64,000 bases of DNA from Collimonas fungivorans (GTDB lineage Bacteria > Pseudomonadota > Gammaproteobacteria > Burkholderiales > Burkholderiaceae_D), in NCBI RefSeq assembly GCF_001584145.1, contig NZ_CP013232.1, forward strand, positions 1,612,001-1,676,000, read 5' to 3'. The position numbers were made by a program, and so were the translations under genes. Under the pieces are notes generated by a model, which saw only the letters and a program-made list of their open reading frames with translations, did not search any database and was not told the origin of the DNA. Positions 35,179 to 45,494 of the stretch are shown one piece after another (position 1 is the stretch's first letter; every line of letters starts with the position of its first letter).

Positions 35179-36126
35179 TCAGGCTTTTTTTATCCAGCCG
35201 TTATGTGCAGTCCAGGATTCGAACAAGCCGGGCCAGGCACGCGGCTGGCTATCCGGTTTCCCCAGCCCCCAGCCATGTCCGCCATCCTGGAACACATGCA
35301 TTTCCGCCGGGATCTGCGCGGCCTTGAGCGCATTGAACATCAGCAGGCTGTTCTGGATCGGCGCAATCGGATCGTCCGCAGCCTGCGCCAGGAAGGTCGG
35401 CGGCATGCCGCTGGTAACGTGCCGTTCCACCGAGAATTCTTCGCTGGCTGCAAGATCCGGGTTTTTGCCGATGATTTCACGGCGCGAACGCGTGTTGTCG
35501 TAGGGTGGCATGAAGGTGAGCACAGGATAGATCAATCCGGCGAAATCGGGGCGCGCGGAAAATTGATCGGCCGCATCGATGGCCTGGTAGCGCCGGGCAT
35601 CCGGTTCTGCCGCCGTGGTTCCCGCCAGATGGCCGCCGGCGGAAAAGCCGAGTATCCCGATGCGGTTGGTCGCCAGTTCATATTTCGGCGCCAGTGCCCG
35701 GATCAGGCGCATGGCGCGCTGGCCATCCTGGAACGGCGCAATGTTTGACCAGCCTTCGCCGGGCAAACGATAGACCAGTTCGAATACGGTGACGCCAAGC
35801 GATTGCAGCCACTGGGCTGCCGGGATGCTTTCGCTTCCTCGTTCGATATGCCCATAACCGCCGCCGGCAATCACCAGTACAGCGCTGCCGTCAGGCCGTT
35901 CGGGACGATAGACCACCAGGCGCGGACGGGAGATGTTGGTGACCGAGCCTTTGGCATTGGTCCGTTCCGGTCCGTCGGGGCCATTGCCTCCAGGCGGTTT
36001 GGACCAGAGCGGGATCTCATGTTGTTCCGCGGATGAGGATGCGGCGTAAAGCACGCGCGGGGCGATCAGCGCCGATGCTCCCAGCACGCCCATTCCTAAC
36101 AAGGTCCGCCGTTTTATGTTGTCCAT
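35179..36126 (-). CDS. Alpha/beta hydrolase (acetyl-esterase type), probably exported
   Basis: Esterase-like protein of 315 residues. The N-terminus MDNIKRRTLLGMGVLGASALIAPRVLYA has a twin-arginine-like RRTLLG followed by a hydrophobic stretch, suggesting Tat export. The fold has VLVIAGGGYGHIERG (oxyanion-loop region), the nucleophile elbow GFSAGGHLAG near residue 160, the acid in AQAADDPIAP and a C-terminal His in GGHGWGLG. Closest in character to BD-FAE/Aes-type esterases acting on acetylated sugars or xylan. The substrate is unknown. Its divergent partner is a LysR regulator, and the pair is flanked by direct repeats R2 and R3 within otherwise conserved housekeeping synteny. Confidence 0.83.
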   Translation of the reverse strand: MDNIKRRTLLGMGVLGASALIAPRVLYAASSSAEQHEIPLWSKPPGGNGPDGPERTNAKGSVTNISRPRLVVYRPERPDGSAVLVIAGGGYGHIERGSESIPAAQWLQSLGVTVFELVYRLPGEGWSNIAPFQDGQRAMRLIRALAPKYELATNRIGILGFSAGGHLAGTTAAEPDARRYQAIDAADQFSARPDFAGLIYPVLTFMPPYDNTRSRREIIGKNPDLAASEEFSVERHVTSGMPPTFLAQAADDPIAPIQNSLLMFNALKAAQIPAEMHVFQDGGHGWGLGKPDSQPRAWPGLFESWTAHNGWIKKA

Positions 36127-36256
36127 GTCAAAGTCCCGTTGAAATTGCCGATGTGATTACGCCACTGATAATAAGAGGGCGGCAGGTCAATGTAAAATAT
36201 AATAAAAACGGCATCTCCATACTTTATATGTATCGCTGTAGTGCATTGAGGGCATC

Positions 36257-37177
36257 ATGGAATTGAGGCATTTGCGTTATTTTGTGATTGTTGCCGAGGA
36301 GGGGAATTTCACGCGTGCGGCGAAACGGTTGAACATGCAGCAGCCCCCGCTCAGCCAGCAGATCCGCATGCTGGAGACCGAATTGGGATTTGCGCTGTTC
36401 CACCGGCATCCGAAAGGCGTCGACCTCAGCATCGGCGGCGAGGTGTTTTTGCACGAGGCGAAGGCTATCCTGGCAAATGTCGCCCAGGGCGCGCAGCGTG
36501 CGGTGCGTGCGGCAAGCGGGATCGAAGGCATCATTTCGGTAGGGTTCACCAGCTCGGCTGCGGCGCATCCCTTGATCCCAGAGATCCTGCGGGCGCACCG
36601 CGCGGCAAAGCCCGGCGTCGCCGTCAAATTCAGCGAAGGCAATGCGGCGGAACTGACCAGCGCGATCGCCTCGGGAAAGCTTGACCTCGGCTTCCTGCGC
36701 ATGCCGGTCAGCCGTCCTCCCGGTTTGGCGTTCCACCGTCTGCTTGACGAAGAAATGCTGCTGGTCCTGCCCGTCGGACATGCGCTTTTGCAAAAGCGGC
36801 CAAAAAAGGGCATGCCGGCAATTTCCCTGAAGTCATTGCGCGACGAACAGTTCATCATGGTCCGCAACCCGGGAGCTACCGGCATGTATTCCAATTTTAT
36901 CGATGCCTGCGTGCGCGCCGGATTCTCGCCCAAGATCGCTGTCGAAGTCGACCGCATGCTGACCAATATCTGCCTGGTTGCCTCAGGTGTTGGTATTTCC
37001 GTTGTGCCGGCATCCATGAATGGCTTCCACACCGACCAGGTGGCGTATTGCCGCCTGCTTGAAAGCGGCGGCGGATTCAGCGCGCCGTTGACCTTGGTGT
37101 GCCGGCAGACGGACACGCTGCCGGCCGTGCAACATTTTCTTGCGGAGGCCGGCCGTTTCGCCAAGGCGGATGGATAA
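36257..37177 (+). CDS. LysR-family transcriptional regulator
   Basis: Regulator of 306 residues. The winged helix-turn-helix is at the N-terminus (MELRHLRYFVIVAEEGNFTR, then AAKRLNMQQPPLSQQIRMLE near 20-40). The effector domain has two lobes (ISVGFTSSAAAHPLIPEIL and LVASGVGISVVPASM). It resembles the BenM/CatM group in length and motifs. It is divergent from the hydrolase over a 130-base shared region, the classic arrangement in which a LysR protein controls its neighbour and itself. The inducer is unknown. Confidence 0.9.
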   Translation: MELRHLRYFVIVAEEGNFTRAAKRLNMQQPPLSQQIRMLETELGFALFHRHPKGVDLSIGGEVFLHEAKAILANVAQGAQRAVRAASGIEGIISVGFTSSAAAHPLIPEILRAHRAAKPGVAVKFSEGNAAELTSAIASGKLDLGFLRMPVSRPPGLAFHRLLDEEMLLVLPVGHALLQKRPKKGMPAISLKSLRDEQFIMVRNPGATGMYSNFIDACVRAGFSPKIAVEVDRMLTNICLVASGVGISVVPASMNGFHTDQVAYCRLLESGGGFSAPLTLVCRQTDTLPAVQHFLAEAGRFAKADG

Positions 37178-37181
37178 AATT

Positions 37182-37289
37182 TGCACGTTTTTCAAGCAGC
37201 GCAAAAAAATCCTTTGAAATCATGGACTTCGCATCCGAGTCCGGCACTTGTCCACAATCTTGTTCACATAAAATGTGTGGAACTTGCAG
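37182..37289. repeat. Direct repeat, copy R3 (right flank of islet)
   Basis: TGCACGTTTTTCAAGCAGCG at its start and ACTTGTCCACAATC...ATGTGTGGAACT at its end match R2 in the same orientation, 2.1 kb away. It starts a few bases after the LysR stop. The remaining bases to 37449 probably carry the exbB promoter. Confidence 0.75.
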
Positions 37290-37449
37290 TGTCGCTTAGC
37301 CGCGGTCAAATTAAGCGTAAAAATTTCCGTCCCGCAACGCTTGTCGCCCTTGCTCACAAGCCTTCAACAAGTTACATTCTGCATCCATGCTGATGAACCC
37401 CTCATCCGCATTTGCCGATATTGAATGCGATTTCACCAAGGAGTTTCTT

Positions 37450-38055
37450 TTGTTTGCCATTATTCAAGCTGCGGGCTGGCCGATCTGGCTGTTGCTGATT
37501 GCCTCCATCATTGCCACCGCATTGATTATCGAACGTCTGGTTTACCTGCGCCGGCCGCGCATCCTGCCGCCGCAGCTGCTGCAGGAAGTGATACGGGTTT
37601 ATCACAACGGCAAGGTCAATAAGGAAGTCCTGACCAACCTGGAAACCAATTCGCCGCTGGGCCGGGTGCTGGCTGCCGGCCTGCGCAACGTCGATGCGCC
37701 GCGCGACCTGATGAAAGAGTCGATCGAAGAAGCTGGCCAGGCTACCGCCCATGAACTGGAGCGGTTCCTGACTACGCTCGGCACGATTGCCTCGCTGGCG
37801 CCGCTGATGGGCTTGTTCGGCACCGTGGTCGGCATGATTGAAATCTTTGGCGCGACCAACGGCGCCGGCGCCGACCCTGCGCAGCTGGGCCACGGCATTT
37901 CGGTAGCCTTGTACAACACCGGCTTCGGCCTGGCGATCGCCATGCCGGCGCTGATTTTCTACCGCCATTTCCGCGCGCTGGTCGATGGCTTCGTGGTTGA
38001 CATGGAGCAGCAGGCTGTAAAATTTGTCGATACCGTTCACGGCGCACGCAAATGA
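37450..38055 (+). CDS. exbB: MotA/TolQ/ExbB proton channel family protein
   Basis: Inner-membrane subunit of 201 residues of a proton-driven energy transducer (TonB or Tol type). Three membrane helices: about 8-28 (WPIWLLLIASIIATALIIE), then GTIASLAPLMGLFGTVVGMI and GFGLAIAMPALIFYRHF, with the conserved Ala/Pro-rich TolQ/ExbB signature. The TTG at 37450 is chosen as start because AAGGAG lies six bases before it and the sequence then begins FAIIQAAGW as in relatives; an ATG 63 bases upstream would add an unrelated extension. It overlaps exbD by four bases (ATGA). No tonB gene is next to it. Confidence 0.85.
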   Translation: MFAIIQAAGWPIWLLLIASIIATALIIERLVYLRRPRILPPQLLQEVIRVYHNGKVNKEVLTNLETNSPLGRVLAAGLRNVDAPRDLMKESIEEAGQATAHELERFLTTLGTIASLAPLMGLFGTVVGMIEIFGATNGAGADPAQLGHGISVALYNTGFGLAIAMPALIFYRHFRALVDGFVVDMEQQAVKFVDTVHGARK

Positions 38056-38483
38056 ACTTCCGCAAAGGCAAGGGTCGCGACGACCCGGAAATCAACCTGA
38101 TTCCGTTTATCGACGTCTTGCTGGTAATCGTCATTTTCCTGATGGTGACCACCAGCTACAGCAAATTCACCGCGCTGCAAATCACCTTGCCGACGGCTGA
38201 CGCCGACAAGGCAGTGGTGCAGCCGCAGGAGATCAACGTCGCTGTCAGTCCGCAAGGGCAGTACGCGGTCAACAATGTCCAGGTATCGTCCAAGGATGCG
38301 GCATCGCTGGCGCTCGACCTGAAGAATGCGGTGCAGGCCGACGGCGCCAAGGGCGACCCTGTGGTGATCATCAACGCCGATGCCATGGCTACTCACCAGA
38401 CCGTGATCAATGTACTGGAAGCGGCGCGCCTGGCTGGTTTCGACAAGATCACGTTTGCTGCCCAGACTAGTGGCCACAAATAA
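38052..38483 (+). CDS. exbD: ExbD/TolR family biopolymer transport protein
   Basis: Partner of the ExbB-like channel, 143 residues. A short cytoplasmic start (MNFRKGKGRDDPEINLIPFI) leads to a single membrane helix, FIDVLLVIVIFLMVTTSY, which carries the essential Asp (FIDVLLV). The rest is a periplasmic domain ending [13 protein letters not shown]. It uses the proton-motive force to energise outer-membrane transport or cell-envelope upkeep. Four-base overlap with exbB and 14-base overlap with lpxK indicate one transcript. Confidence 0.92.
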   Translation: MNFRKGKGRDDPEINLIPFIDVLLVIVIFLMVTTSYSKFTALQITLPTADADKAVVQPQEINVAVSPQGQYAVNNVQVSSKDAASLALDLKNAVQADGAKGDPVVIINADAMATHQTVINVLEAARLAGFDKITFAAQTSGHK

Positions 38484-39522
38484 ATCTTCGCTGGAATCGG
38501 TCCTGAGCGCTGCCTGGCAGCGGCGCGGTTTGCTGGCATGTCTGCTATGGCCGCTGTCGCTGTTGTTCGGGCTGGTGGCGGCACTGCGCCGCCGTCTGTA
38601 CGCGGCCGGCTGGCAGGCCAGCACGCGCCTGCCGGTGCCGGTGATCGTGGTCGGCAACATCTTTGTCGGCGGCACCGGCAAGACGCCGCTGACGATCTGG
38701 CTGGTGCAGGCGCTGCGCCAGGCCGGTTACGTGCCGGGCGTGATCTCGCGCGGTTATGCCGCGCAGTCCGGCGACGGCCAGCCAGCCGTGCAACATGTAA
38801 ATGCGGCATCGCTGGCGGCCGAAGCAGGCGACGAGCCTTTGCTGATCGCCGCCCGCGCGCAATGTCCAGTGGTAGTGGGCCGCAACCGGGTGGCTGCCGC
38901 CGAAGCGCTGCTGCAGGCGCACCCCGAAGTCAACCTGATCCTGTCGGACGACGGTCTGCAGCACTACCGTTTGCAGCGCGACATCGAAATCGTGCTGTTC
39001 GACGCACGCGGCGCCGGCAACGGCTGGCTGCTGCCGGCCGGGCCGCTGCGCGAACCGGCCAGCCGCCGCCGCGACTTTACCGTGGTGAATGCGGCAACCA
39101 TGCCGGCTGCCATGCCGGCCTCGGCGATCCGCATGCAGCTGGTGGGTGAGCAGGCCGAGCAGCTGGGCGACCCGAGCCGGACCAGGCCGCTGGCCAGCCT
39201 GCAAGACCCGGGCTTGCGGCTTGCCGCCGCCGCCGGCATCGGCAATCCGCAGCGGTTTTTTTCGATGCTGACGGCGGCCGGATTGCGCTTCGAAGCGCTG
39301 GCTTTGCCTGATCATCATGATTTTTCCGACAACCCGTTTGCAGCACTCCAGGCCGAGATCATCCTGATAACTGAAAAGGATGCAGTAAAATGTCGGCAAA
39401 TAGACAGCATCAGGAACGATCCGCGCATCTGGGTGGTTCCGGTGACGGCGCAGATCGACGCCGTGTTGTCTCGTCAAATACATCAAATTCTGGAGAAGCT
39501 CCGTGGACACCCGACTGCTTGA
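38470..39522 (+). CDS. lpxK: Tetraacyldisaccharide 4'-kinase (lipid A biosynthesis)
   Basis: Membrane-associated kinase of 350 residues (E. coli LpxK 328) that phosphorylates the 4' position of the lipid A disaccharide. Near residue 58 is the P-loop [20 protein letters not shown], here [29 protein letters not shown] and DHHDFSDN are further family motifs. The GTG at 38470 starts the conserved region and overlaps the exbD stop by 14 bases. It ends with a 20-base overlap into the Trm112-like gene. An N-terminal hydrophobic helix ([19 protein letters not shown]) anchors it. Confidence 0.93.
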   Translation: MATNKSSLESVLSAAWQRRGLLACLLWPLSLLFGLVAALRRRLYAAGWQASTRLPVPVIVVGNIFVGGTGKTPLTIWLVQALRQAGYVPGVISRGYAAQSGDGQPAVQHVNAASLAAEAGDEPLLIAARAQCPVVVGRNRVAAAEALLQAHPEVNLILSDDGLQHYRLQRDIEIVLFDARGAGNGWLLPAGPLREPASRRRDFTVVNAATMPAAMPASAIRMQLVGEQAEQLGDPSRTRPLASLQDPGLRLAAAAGIGNPQRFFSMLTAAGLRFEALALPDHHDFSDNPFAALQAEIILITEKDAVKCRQIDSIRNDPRIWVVPVTAQIDAVLSRQIHQILEKLRGHPTA

Positions 39523-39700
39523 CATCCTCGTTTGCCCGATCTGCAAAGGTCCGCTGCATTACGACAAAAAAGCCCAGGAACTGATTTGCTCTGCCGACAA
39601 GCTGGCTTACCCGGTGCGCGACGGCATCCCTATCATGTGGGCCGACCAGGCGCGCGACCTGAGCAGCCCGGCCGCGCCGGCTGCAACTCCTGCGGCGTAG
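39503..39700 (+). CDS. Trm112/YcaR family small protein
   Basis: Protein of 65 residues, with GTG start and GGAGAAG upstream, overlapping lpxK by 20 bases. The core [20 protein letters not shown] contains a CPIC motif, followed by [19 protein letters not shown], which matches the YcaR/Trm112 fold. The C-terminus adds an Ala/Pro tail. Such proteins lie between lpxK and kdsB in many proteobacteria. In eukaryotes and archaea Trm112 activates methyltransferases; the bacterial role is unproven. Confidence 0.88.
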   Translation: MDTRLLDILVCPICKGPLHYDKKAQELICSADKLAYPVRDGIPIMWADQARDLSSPAAPAATPAA

Positions 39701-39712
39701 GCGGCGTTTATC

Positions 39713-40498
39713 GTGAGCGTGAGCGTGAGCAAGCCTTTCACCGTCATCATCCCGGCGCGGCTGGCGTCTACCCGGCTGCCTAACAAGCCGCTGGCCGATA
39801 TCGGCGGCAAGCCGATGATCGTGCGCACCGCCGAGCGTGCTGCACTGTCCGGTGCGGCGCAGGTCATCGTGGCGACCGATCATGCGGATATTCTGGCGGC
39901 CTGCGCCCGGCACGGCATCGCCGCGCGCCTGACGCGCGCCGACCATCCGTCCGGCACCGACCGCATTGCCGAAGTGGCGGCGGCGCTGGGCCTGGCGACG
40001 GACGCCGTGGTGGTGAACGTGCAGGGCGACGAACCGATGATCGAGCCTGAGCTGATCGCCGCTACCGCGGCGCAGATCAGCGGCGAGGTGCCGATGGCAA
40101 CCGCGGCGCACGCGATCGACTCGGCGGCCGATGCCTTCAATCCGAATGTGGTCAAGGTGGTCCTGAACCAGGCCGGGCGCGCGCTGTATTTTTCGCGGGC
40201 GACGATTCCGTGGCACCGCGACGGCTTTGCGCCGCCGTTTGCACCGCCGCGCCAGGATTTGCCGGCGGCCTATGTGCCGTTGCGCCATATCGGCCTGTAC
40301 GCGTACAGCAATGGTTTTTTGCAAACCTACCCGACGCTGGCGGTGTCGCCGCTGGAACAGATCGAGGCGCTGGAGCAGCTGCGGGTGCTGTGGCACGGTT
40401 ACCCGATTGCGGTGCATATTGCGCCGGCGGCGCCGGCAGTGGGCGTGGATACGCCGGAAGACCTGGAGCGGGTAAGACGTTTTTTCAGCGCTCTATAA
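39713..40498 (+). CDS. kdsB: 3-Deoxy-manno-octulosonate cytidylyltransferase (CMP-KDO synthetase)
   Basis: Enzyme of 261 residues (E. coli 248) that activates KDO with CTP for lipopolysaccharide core assembly. Motifs: [19 protein letters not shown] (nucleotide-binding start), [33 protein letters not shown] and [13 protein letters not shown]. The first codons are GTGAGC repeated three times (39713-39730), so three possible GTG starts lie in frame (39713, 39719, 39725). The first is listed, but the choice is open. It follows the Trm112-like gene by 12 bases. Confidence 0.93.
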   Translation: MSVSVSKPFTVIIPARLASTRLPNKPLADIGGKPMIVRTAERAALSGAAQVIVATDHADILAACARHGIAARLTRADHPSGTDRIAEVAAALGLATDAVVVNVQGDEPMIEPELIAATAAQISGEVPMATAAHAIDSAADAFNPNVVKVVLNQAGRALYFSRATIPWHRDGFAPPFAPPRQDLPAAYVPLRHIGLYAYSNGFLQTYPTLAVSPLEQIEALEQLRVLWHGYPIAVHIAPAAPAVGVDTPEDLERVRRFFSAL

Positions 40499-40700
40499 AG
40501 AGCGAAAGTGTCGCGCAAGTGCTTGGAAATTATCGTTGAACCAACAGAAATAGTGCCGCGGACTGGCTGTTTGGTAAAATTGTATGGTAAGTTTCATGCA
40601 AAGATAGCGTGATGTAAATAAAGCATATCGGAGACGTCGCAGCAAATCCAGCAACCTTTGGGTGCGCCGTCGCCACAATCAATTCACAAACTCACCTTAG

Positions 40701-41366
<666 letters not shown>

Positions 41367-41368
41367 AG

Positions 41369-41392
41369 AAAAGCGGACTTCGGTCCGCTTTT
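41369..41392 (+). terminator. Rho-independent terminator of adk
   Basis: AAAAGCGGAC, tetraloop TTCG, GTCCGCTTTT followed by TTCTTTT, starting two bases after the adk stop. The UUCG-type loop is very stable. Confidence 0.93.
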
Positions 41393-41603
41393 TCTTTTGA
41401 TCAACAAAATAATTTAGAATTCATCAGGGATCTATCAGCCGCAAACCAGCCCAGGCGCCTCTCCGAAAATAAAAGGGCAGCGAAAAGAAATGCATTACGC
41501 AGTATTGGCCGGCAGCCACCCATTTGGGAAACATGGCCGCAGGTGAAATGGTGTAGTTGTCTTACTTTGTCGTGAAGCCGTAACAAAAACTGGAGGAGTC
41601 AAC

Positions 41604-44078
41604 ATGGCATTAAGTCTATGGTTTGCCGTCGCTTGCGGCATCATTGCCGTCATCTATGGGCTAGTCTCGCGCAGCTGGATATTGAAGCAGGATCCTGGAA
41701 ACGCACGCATGCAGGAAATCGCCGCCGCAATCCAGCAGGGAGCGGCGGCCTACCTGGCGCGCCAGTACCGCACCATCGCCATCGTCGGCGTGGTGCTGTT
41801 CATCATTATCGCGATACTGCCTGGGCTGGGCCTGGTGACAGCAGCCGGTTTCCTGGTCGGCGCGGTGCTGTCGGGAGCGTGCGGCTTCATAGGCATGAAT
41901 GTCTCGGTGCGCGCCAACGTGCGCACGGCGCAGGCTGCGACCAAGGGCATGGGGCCGGCGCTCGACGTTGCTTTCCGCGGCGGCGCCATTACCGGCATGC
42001 TGGTGGTCGGGCTGGGGCTGCTCGGCGTGACTCTATTCTTCCTGTGGCTCCTGGCGTTCGCCGGGCCTTCCGGACTCTCTCTGCATGACATCATCCGGCC
42101 CTTGATCGGACTGGCGTTCGGCGCCTCCCTGATTTCGATTTTCGCGCGTCTCGGCGGCGGCATTTTCACCAAGGGCGCCGACGTCGGCGCCGACCTGGTG
42201 GGCAAGGTGGAAGCCGGCATCCCGGAGGACGATCCGCGCAATCCGGCGGTGATCGCCGATAACGTCGGCGACAATGTCGGCGACTGCGCCGGCATGGCGG
42301 CCGACCTGTTCGAAACCTATGTGGTGACGTTGATCGCCACCATGCTGCTGGGTTCCTTGCTGATCCACGGCGCCGAGCTGCAGGCGGTGCTGTATCCGCT
42401 GGCCCTGGGCGGCGTGTCTATCCTGGCTTCCATCGTCGGCTGTTCCATGGTCAAGGCCAAGCCGGGCAAGAAAATCATGTCGGCCTTGTACACCGGCTTG
42501 TGGTGGGCGGCGATCCTGAGCCTGATCGGCTTTGTCGTGGTGACCTGGCTGATCCTGCCTGAACCGATGCGGGTGCCGATGATGGGTTCGGCCGTGATCG
42601 GCATCGTGCTGACCGGCCTGATGGTCTACATCACCGAGTATTACACCGGCACCGATTTCAAGCCGGTGCGGCATATTGCGCAAGCTTCCACTACCGGCCA
42701 CGGCACCAACATCATCGCCGGCCTCGGCGTTTCGATGAAGTCGACCGCGTATCCGGTGCTGGCGGTATGCGTCGCCATCCTCGCCTCTTACTGGCTGGGC
42801 GGCTTGTACGGCATTGCGATTGCGGCTACCGCCATGCTGTCGATGGCCGGCATCATTGTCGCGCTGGACGCCTATGGTCCGATCACCGACAACGCCGGCG
42901 GCATCGCCGAGATGTCGGGCCTGCCTGATTCGGTGCGAGCGATCACCGATCCGCTGGATGCGGTCGGCAACACCACCAAGGCAGTCACCAAGGGTTACGC
43001 CATCGGTTCGGCCGGCCTGGCGGCGCTGGTGCTGTTCGCCGACTACACCCATGCTCTCGATTCGGTCGGCAAAAGCACGGTGTTCGATTTGTCGAACCCG
43101 CTGGTGATCGTCGGCCTGTTCATCGGCGGCCTGATTCCCTACCTGTTCGGCGCGATGGCGATGGAAGCAGTCGGCCGCGCTGCCGGTGCGGTAGTGGTCG
43201 AAGTACGCCGTCAGTTCCGCGACATCAAAGGCATCATGGATGGCACCGGCAAGCCGGAGTACGACAAGGCGGTCGACATGCTGACTTCATCGGCCATCAA
43301 GGAAATGATCGTGCCGTCGCTGCTGCCGGTGGTGGTGCCGATCGTGGTCGGCCTGCTGCTTGGACCGGCGGCCTTGGGCGGCTTGTTGATGGGGACCATC
43401 GTGACCGGTTTGTTCGTGGCGATTTCGATGACCACCGGCGGCGGCGCCTGGGACAACGCCAAGAAATATATTGAAGACGGCAACCATGGCGGCAAGGGTT
43501 CGGAAGCGCACAAGGCGGCGGTGACCGGCGACACCGTCGGCGACCCCTACAAGGATACCGCGGGGCCGGCTGTCAATCCGCTGATCAAGATCATCAATAT
43601 CGTGGCTTTGCTGCTGGTGCCCTTGCTGCCGGCTTCCGGCATGCAGCAGGCGGCGGCAGGCCGCGAGGTGGTGCTGGTGCCTGTGCCGGTGACTGCCACG
43701 GCGACCGAGATCGTGGTCAACAACGGCGCTGCCGCAACCACTGCGCCGGCAGCAGCTCCGGCGTCTTCGCCCGCGACTGTCATCTATTTTGAATCCGGCA
43801 AGGCCGATGCGCCAGGCGATACCGCTGAAAAACTGGCGGCCGTGGTCGACGCGGCGAAAGCCAAGGCCGGCTCCAAGATCGTGATCAGCGGTTTCCACGA
43901 CACCACCGGCGATCCGGCCAAGAATGAGGAAATTTCCAAGGAACGCGCCAAGAGCGTGAAAGCGATCCTGCTGATCGCCGGGGTGGCGGAAGACGCCATC
44001 GTGTTGGAAAAACCCCAGGTGACGACCGGCAGCGGCGACAACGCCCAGGCGCGGCGGGTCGAAGTCAGCGTCCACTAG
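41604..44078 (+). CDS. hppA: Membrane-bound H+-pyrophosphatase with C-terminal OmpA-like domain
   Basis: Proton pump of 824 residues, driven by pyrophosphate hydrolysis. The first ~690 residues are the usual 16-helix enzyme, with [19 protein letters not shown] in the active site and [20 protein letters not shown]. Within the latter, K459 and T462 are the residues found in K+-independent H+-pumping enzymes, where K+-dependent ones have Ala and Gly. A further ~130 residues are unusual. After a Val/Ala-rich linker comes [19 protein letters not shown], then [29 protein letters not shown] and ARRVEVSV. This is the pattern of an OmpA_C peptidoglycan-binding domain, with its conserved Asp, Asn and Arg. 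The C-terminus of these pumps faces the periplasm, so the domain could tether the pump to the cell wall. Confidence 0.93.
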   Translation: MALSLWFAVACGIIAVIYGLVSRSWILKQDPGNARMQEIAAAIQQGAAAYLARQYRTIAIVGVVLFIIIAILPGLGLVTAAGFLVGAVLSGACGFIGMNVSVRANVRTAQAATKGMGPALDVAFRGGAITGMLVVGLGLLGVTLFFLWLLAFAGPSGLSLHDIIRPLIGLAFGASLISIFARLGGGIFTKGADVGADLVGKVEAGIPEDDPRNPAVIADNVGDNVGDCAGMAADLFETYVVTLIATMLLGSLLIHGAELQAVLYPLALGGVSILASIVGCSMVKAKPGKKIMSALYTGLWWAAILSLIGFVVVTWLILPEPMRVPMMGSAVIGIVLTGLMVYITEYYTGTDFKPVRHIAQASTTGHGTNIIAGLGVSMKSTAYPVLAVCVAILASYWLGGLYGIAIAATAMLSMAGIIVALDAYGPITDNAGGIAEMSGLPDSVRAITDPLDAVGNTTKAVTKGYAIGSAGLAALVLFADYTHALDSVGKSTVFDLSNPLVIVGLFIGGLIPYLFGAMAMEAVGRAAGAVVVEVRRQFRDIKGIMDGTGKPEYDKAVDMLTSSAIKEMIVPSLLPVVVPIVVGLLLGPAALGGLLMGTIVTGLFVAISMTTGGGAWDNAKKYIEDGNHGGKGSEAHKAAVTGDTVGDPYKDTAGPAVNPLIKIINIVALLLVPLLPASGMQQAAAGREVVLVPVPVTATATEIVVNNGAAATTAPAAAPASSPATVIYFESGKADAPGDTAEKLAAVVDAAKAKAGSKIVISGFHDTTGDPAKNEEISKERAKSVKAILLIAGVAEDAIVLEKPQVTTGSGDNAQARRVEVSVH

Positions 44079-44096
44079 CCGTTTGGCGAAGAGCGA

Positions 44097-44132
44097 GGGA
44101 GCGGCAGGCGCGGCCTGCCGCTCCCTTTTTTT
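44097..44132 (+). terminator. Rho-independent terminator of hppA
   Basis: GGGAGCGGCAGGC, loop GCG, GCCTGCCGCTCCC, TTTTTTT: a 13-bp perfect stem followed by seven Ts, 18 bases after the stop. Confidence 0.95.
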
Positions 44133-44179
44133 CAGCAGCGTTCTACACGAATTTCCTCTCCCTGTTACTCTTTATATCC

Positions 44180-45382
44180 ATGGAGACAAAACACAAAACA
44201 GGCCTCATCCTGACCGGCGGCGGCGCCCGTGCGGCTTACCAGGTCGGCGTGATGGATGCGGTGGCGTCGATCTTGCGCGAGCATGGCTGGGCGCCGGAAC
44301 AGAATCCCTTCGCCATCATTTGCGGCACCTCTGCCGGCGCCATCAACGCTACGGCGCTGGCGTGCCGGGTCGAGAACTTCGGCCAGGGCGTGCAAAAACT
44401 GATGGATGTCTGGGAGCACTTCACCGTAGAGCAGGTGTATCGCGCCGATTCGCTCGGCGTGCTGCGTTCGGGCGCGCGCTGGCTGTCGCTGCTGTCGTTC
44501 GGCTGGCTGCTGCGCAAATGGCATGCGCATCCGCCCAATTCGCTGCTCGACAATACGCCGCTGATTACCTTGCTGCACCGGCTGCTGGACCTGGAGCGAC
44601 TGGATGCGGCCCTGGTCAACGGCAGCCTCGAGGCGCTGGCGATCACCGCTTCCTCATACAGCGGCGGCCAGCACATCACGTTTTACCAGAGCGCCATCGA
44701 AATCCAGGGCTGGACCCGCAGCCAGCGGCGCGCGGTCAGGGACCAGATCAATGTCGGCCATTTGCTGGCGTCGTCGGCGATTCCTTTCATCTTCCCGGCG
44801 ATCCCGATCTACTGCGACGGCCGCCGCGAATATTTCGGCGACGGCTCGATGCGGCAATTGGCGCCGATTTCTCCGGCGATCCACCTGGGCGCCAGCAAAG
44901 TGCTGGTGGTGGGAGCGGGGCGCCGCCAGGAAGCGCCGACCGATGCCCCGGTGTTTGCCCGTTATCCCAGCCTGGCGCAGATCGCCAGCCATGCCTTGTC
45001 CAGCATTTTCCTGGACGGGCTGGCGGTGGATATCGAACGGCTGGAACGCATCAACCATACGCTTTCTTTCCTGACCGAAGAACAGCGCCAGCGCACGCCG
45101 CTGAAACCGGTGGAAATGCTGATCATTTCGCCGTCGGAACAAATCGACGATATTGCTACCAAGCACTTCGGCAGCTTACCGATGCCGATCCGCACTTTGC
45201 TCGGCGGCCTTGGCGCCAAGGATGCGCGCGGCGGCGGCCTCGCATCTTACCTGCTGTTCGAGTCGGGTTATACCCGCGAGCTGATACGCATGGGCCAGAA
45301 AGATACGCTGGCGCGCCGGGACGAAGTAGCTGCTTTCTTCGGCCCCAGCCCGGACGCGCAGCAAAAAACTGCGAACTTGTGA
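44180..45382 (+). CDS. Patatin-like phospholipase
   Basis: Ser-Asp lipid acyl hydrolase of 400 residues. The oxyanion motif is LTGGGARAAYQVG (about 11-23), the nucleophile S51 is in CGTSAGAIN, and the dyad Asp D221 is in YFGDGSMRQ. It has no signal peptide. Patatins without one act in the cytoplasm, on phospholipids or on polyhydroxyalkanoate-like esters, or are delivered by type III/VI secretion. The target here is unknown. It is followed by a 112-base AT-rich gap before the RNase gene. Confidence 0.88.
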   Translation: METKHKTGLILTGGGARAAYQVGVMDAVASILREHGWAPEQNPFAIICGTSAGAINATALACRVENFGQGVQKLMDVWEHFTVEQVYRADSLGVLRSGARWLSLLSFGWLLRKWHAHPPNSLLDNTPLITLLHRLLDLERLDAALVNGSLEALAITASSYSGGQHITFYQSAIEIQGWTRSQRRAVRDQINVGHLLASSAIPFIFPAIPIYCDGRREYFGDGSMRQLAPISPAIHLGASKVLVVGAGRRQEAPTDAPVFARYPSLAQIASHALSSIFLDGLAVDIERLERINHTLSFLTEEQRQRTPLKPVEMLIISPSEQIDDIATKHFGSLPMPIRTLLGGLGAKDARGGGLASYLLFESGYTRELIRMGQKDTLARRDEVAAFFGPSPDAQQKTANL

Positions 45383-45494
45383 TTGGTAAATATTGTCAAA
45401 TATTGCAACACTTGCTGCCAGGGCAAGGATACGGGTTGATTCGTTTTCATCAACACGTTACCCTACGGTATCAGAACCATAAAATATTAAATTT

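Noticed and set aside
41401..41586. 61-codon minus-strand ORF between adk and hppA
   Set aside because: No ribosome site, no recognisable sequence, and it covers the expected hppA promoter.
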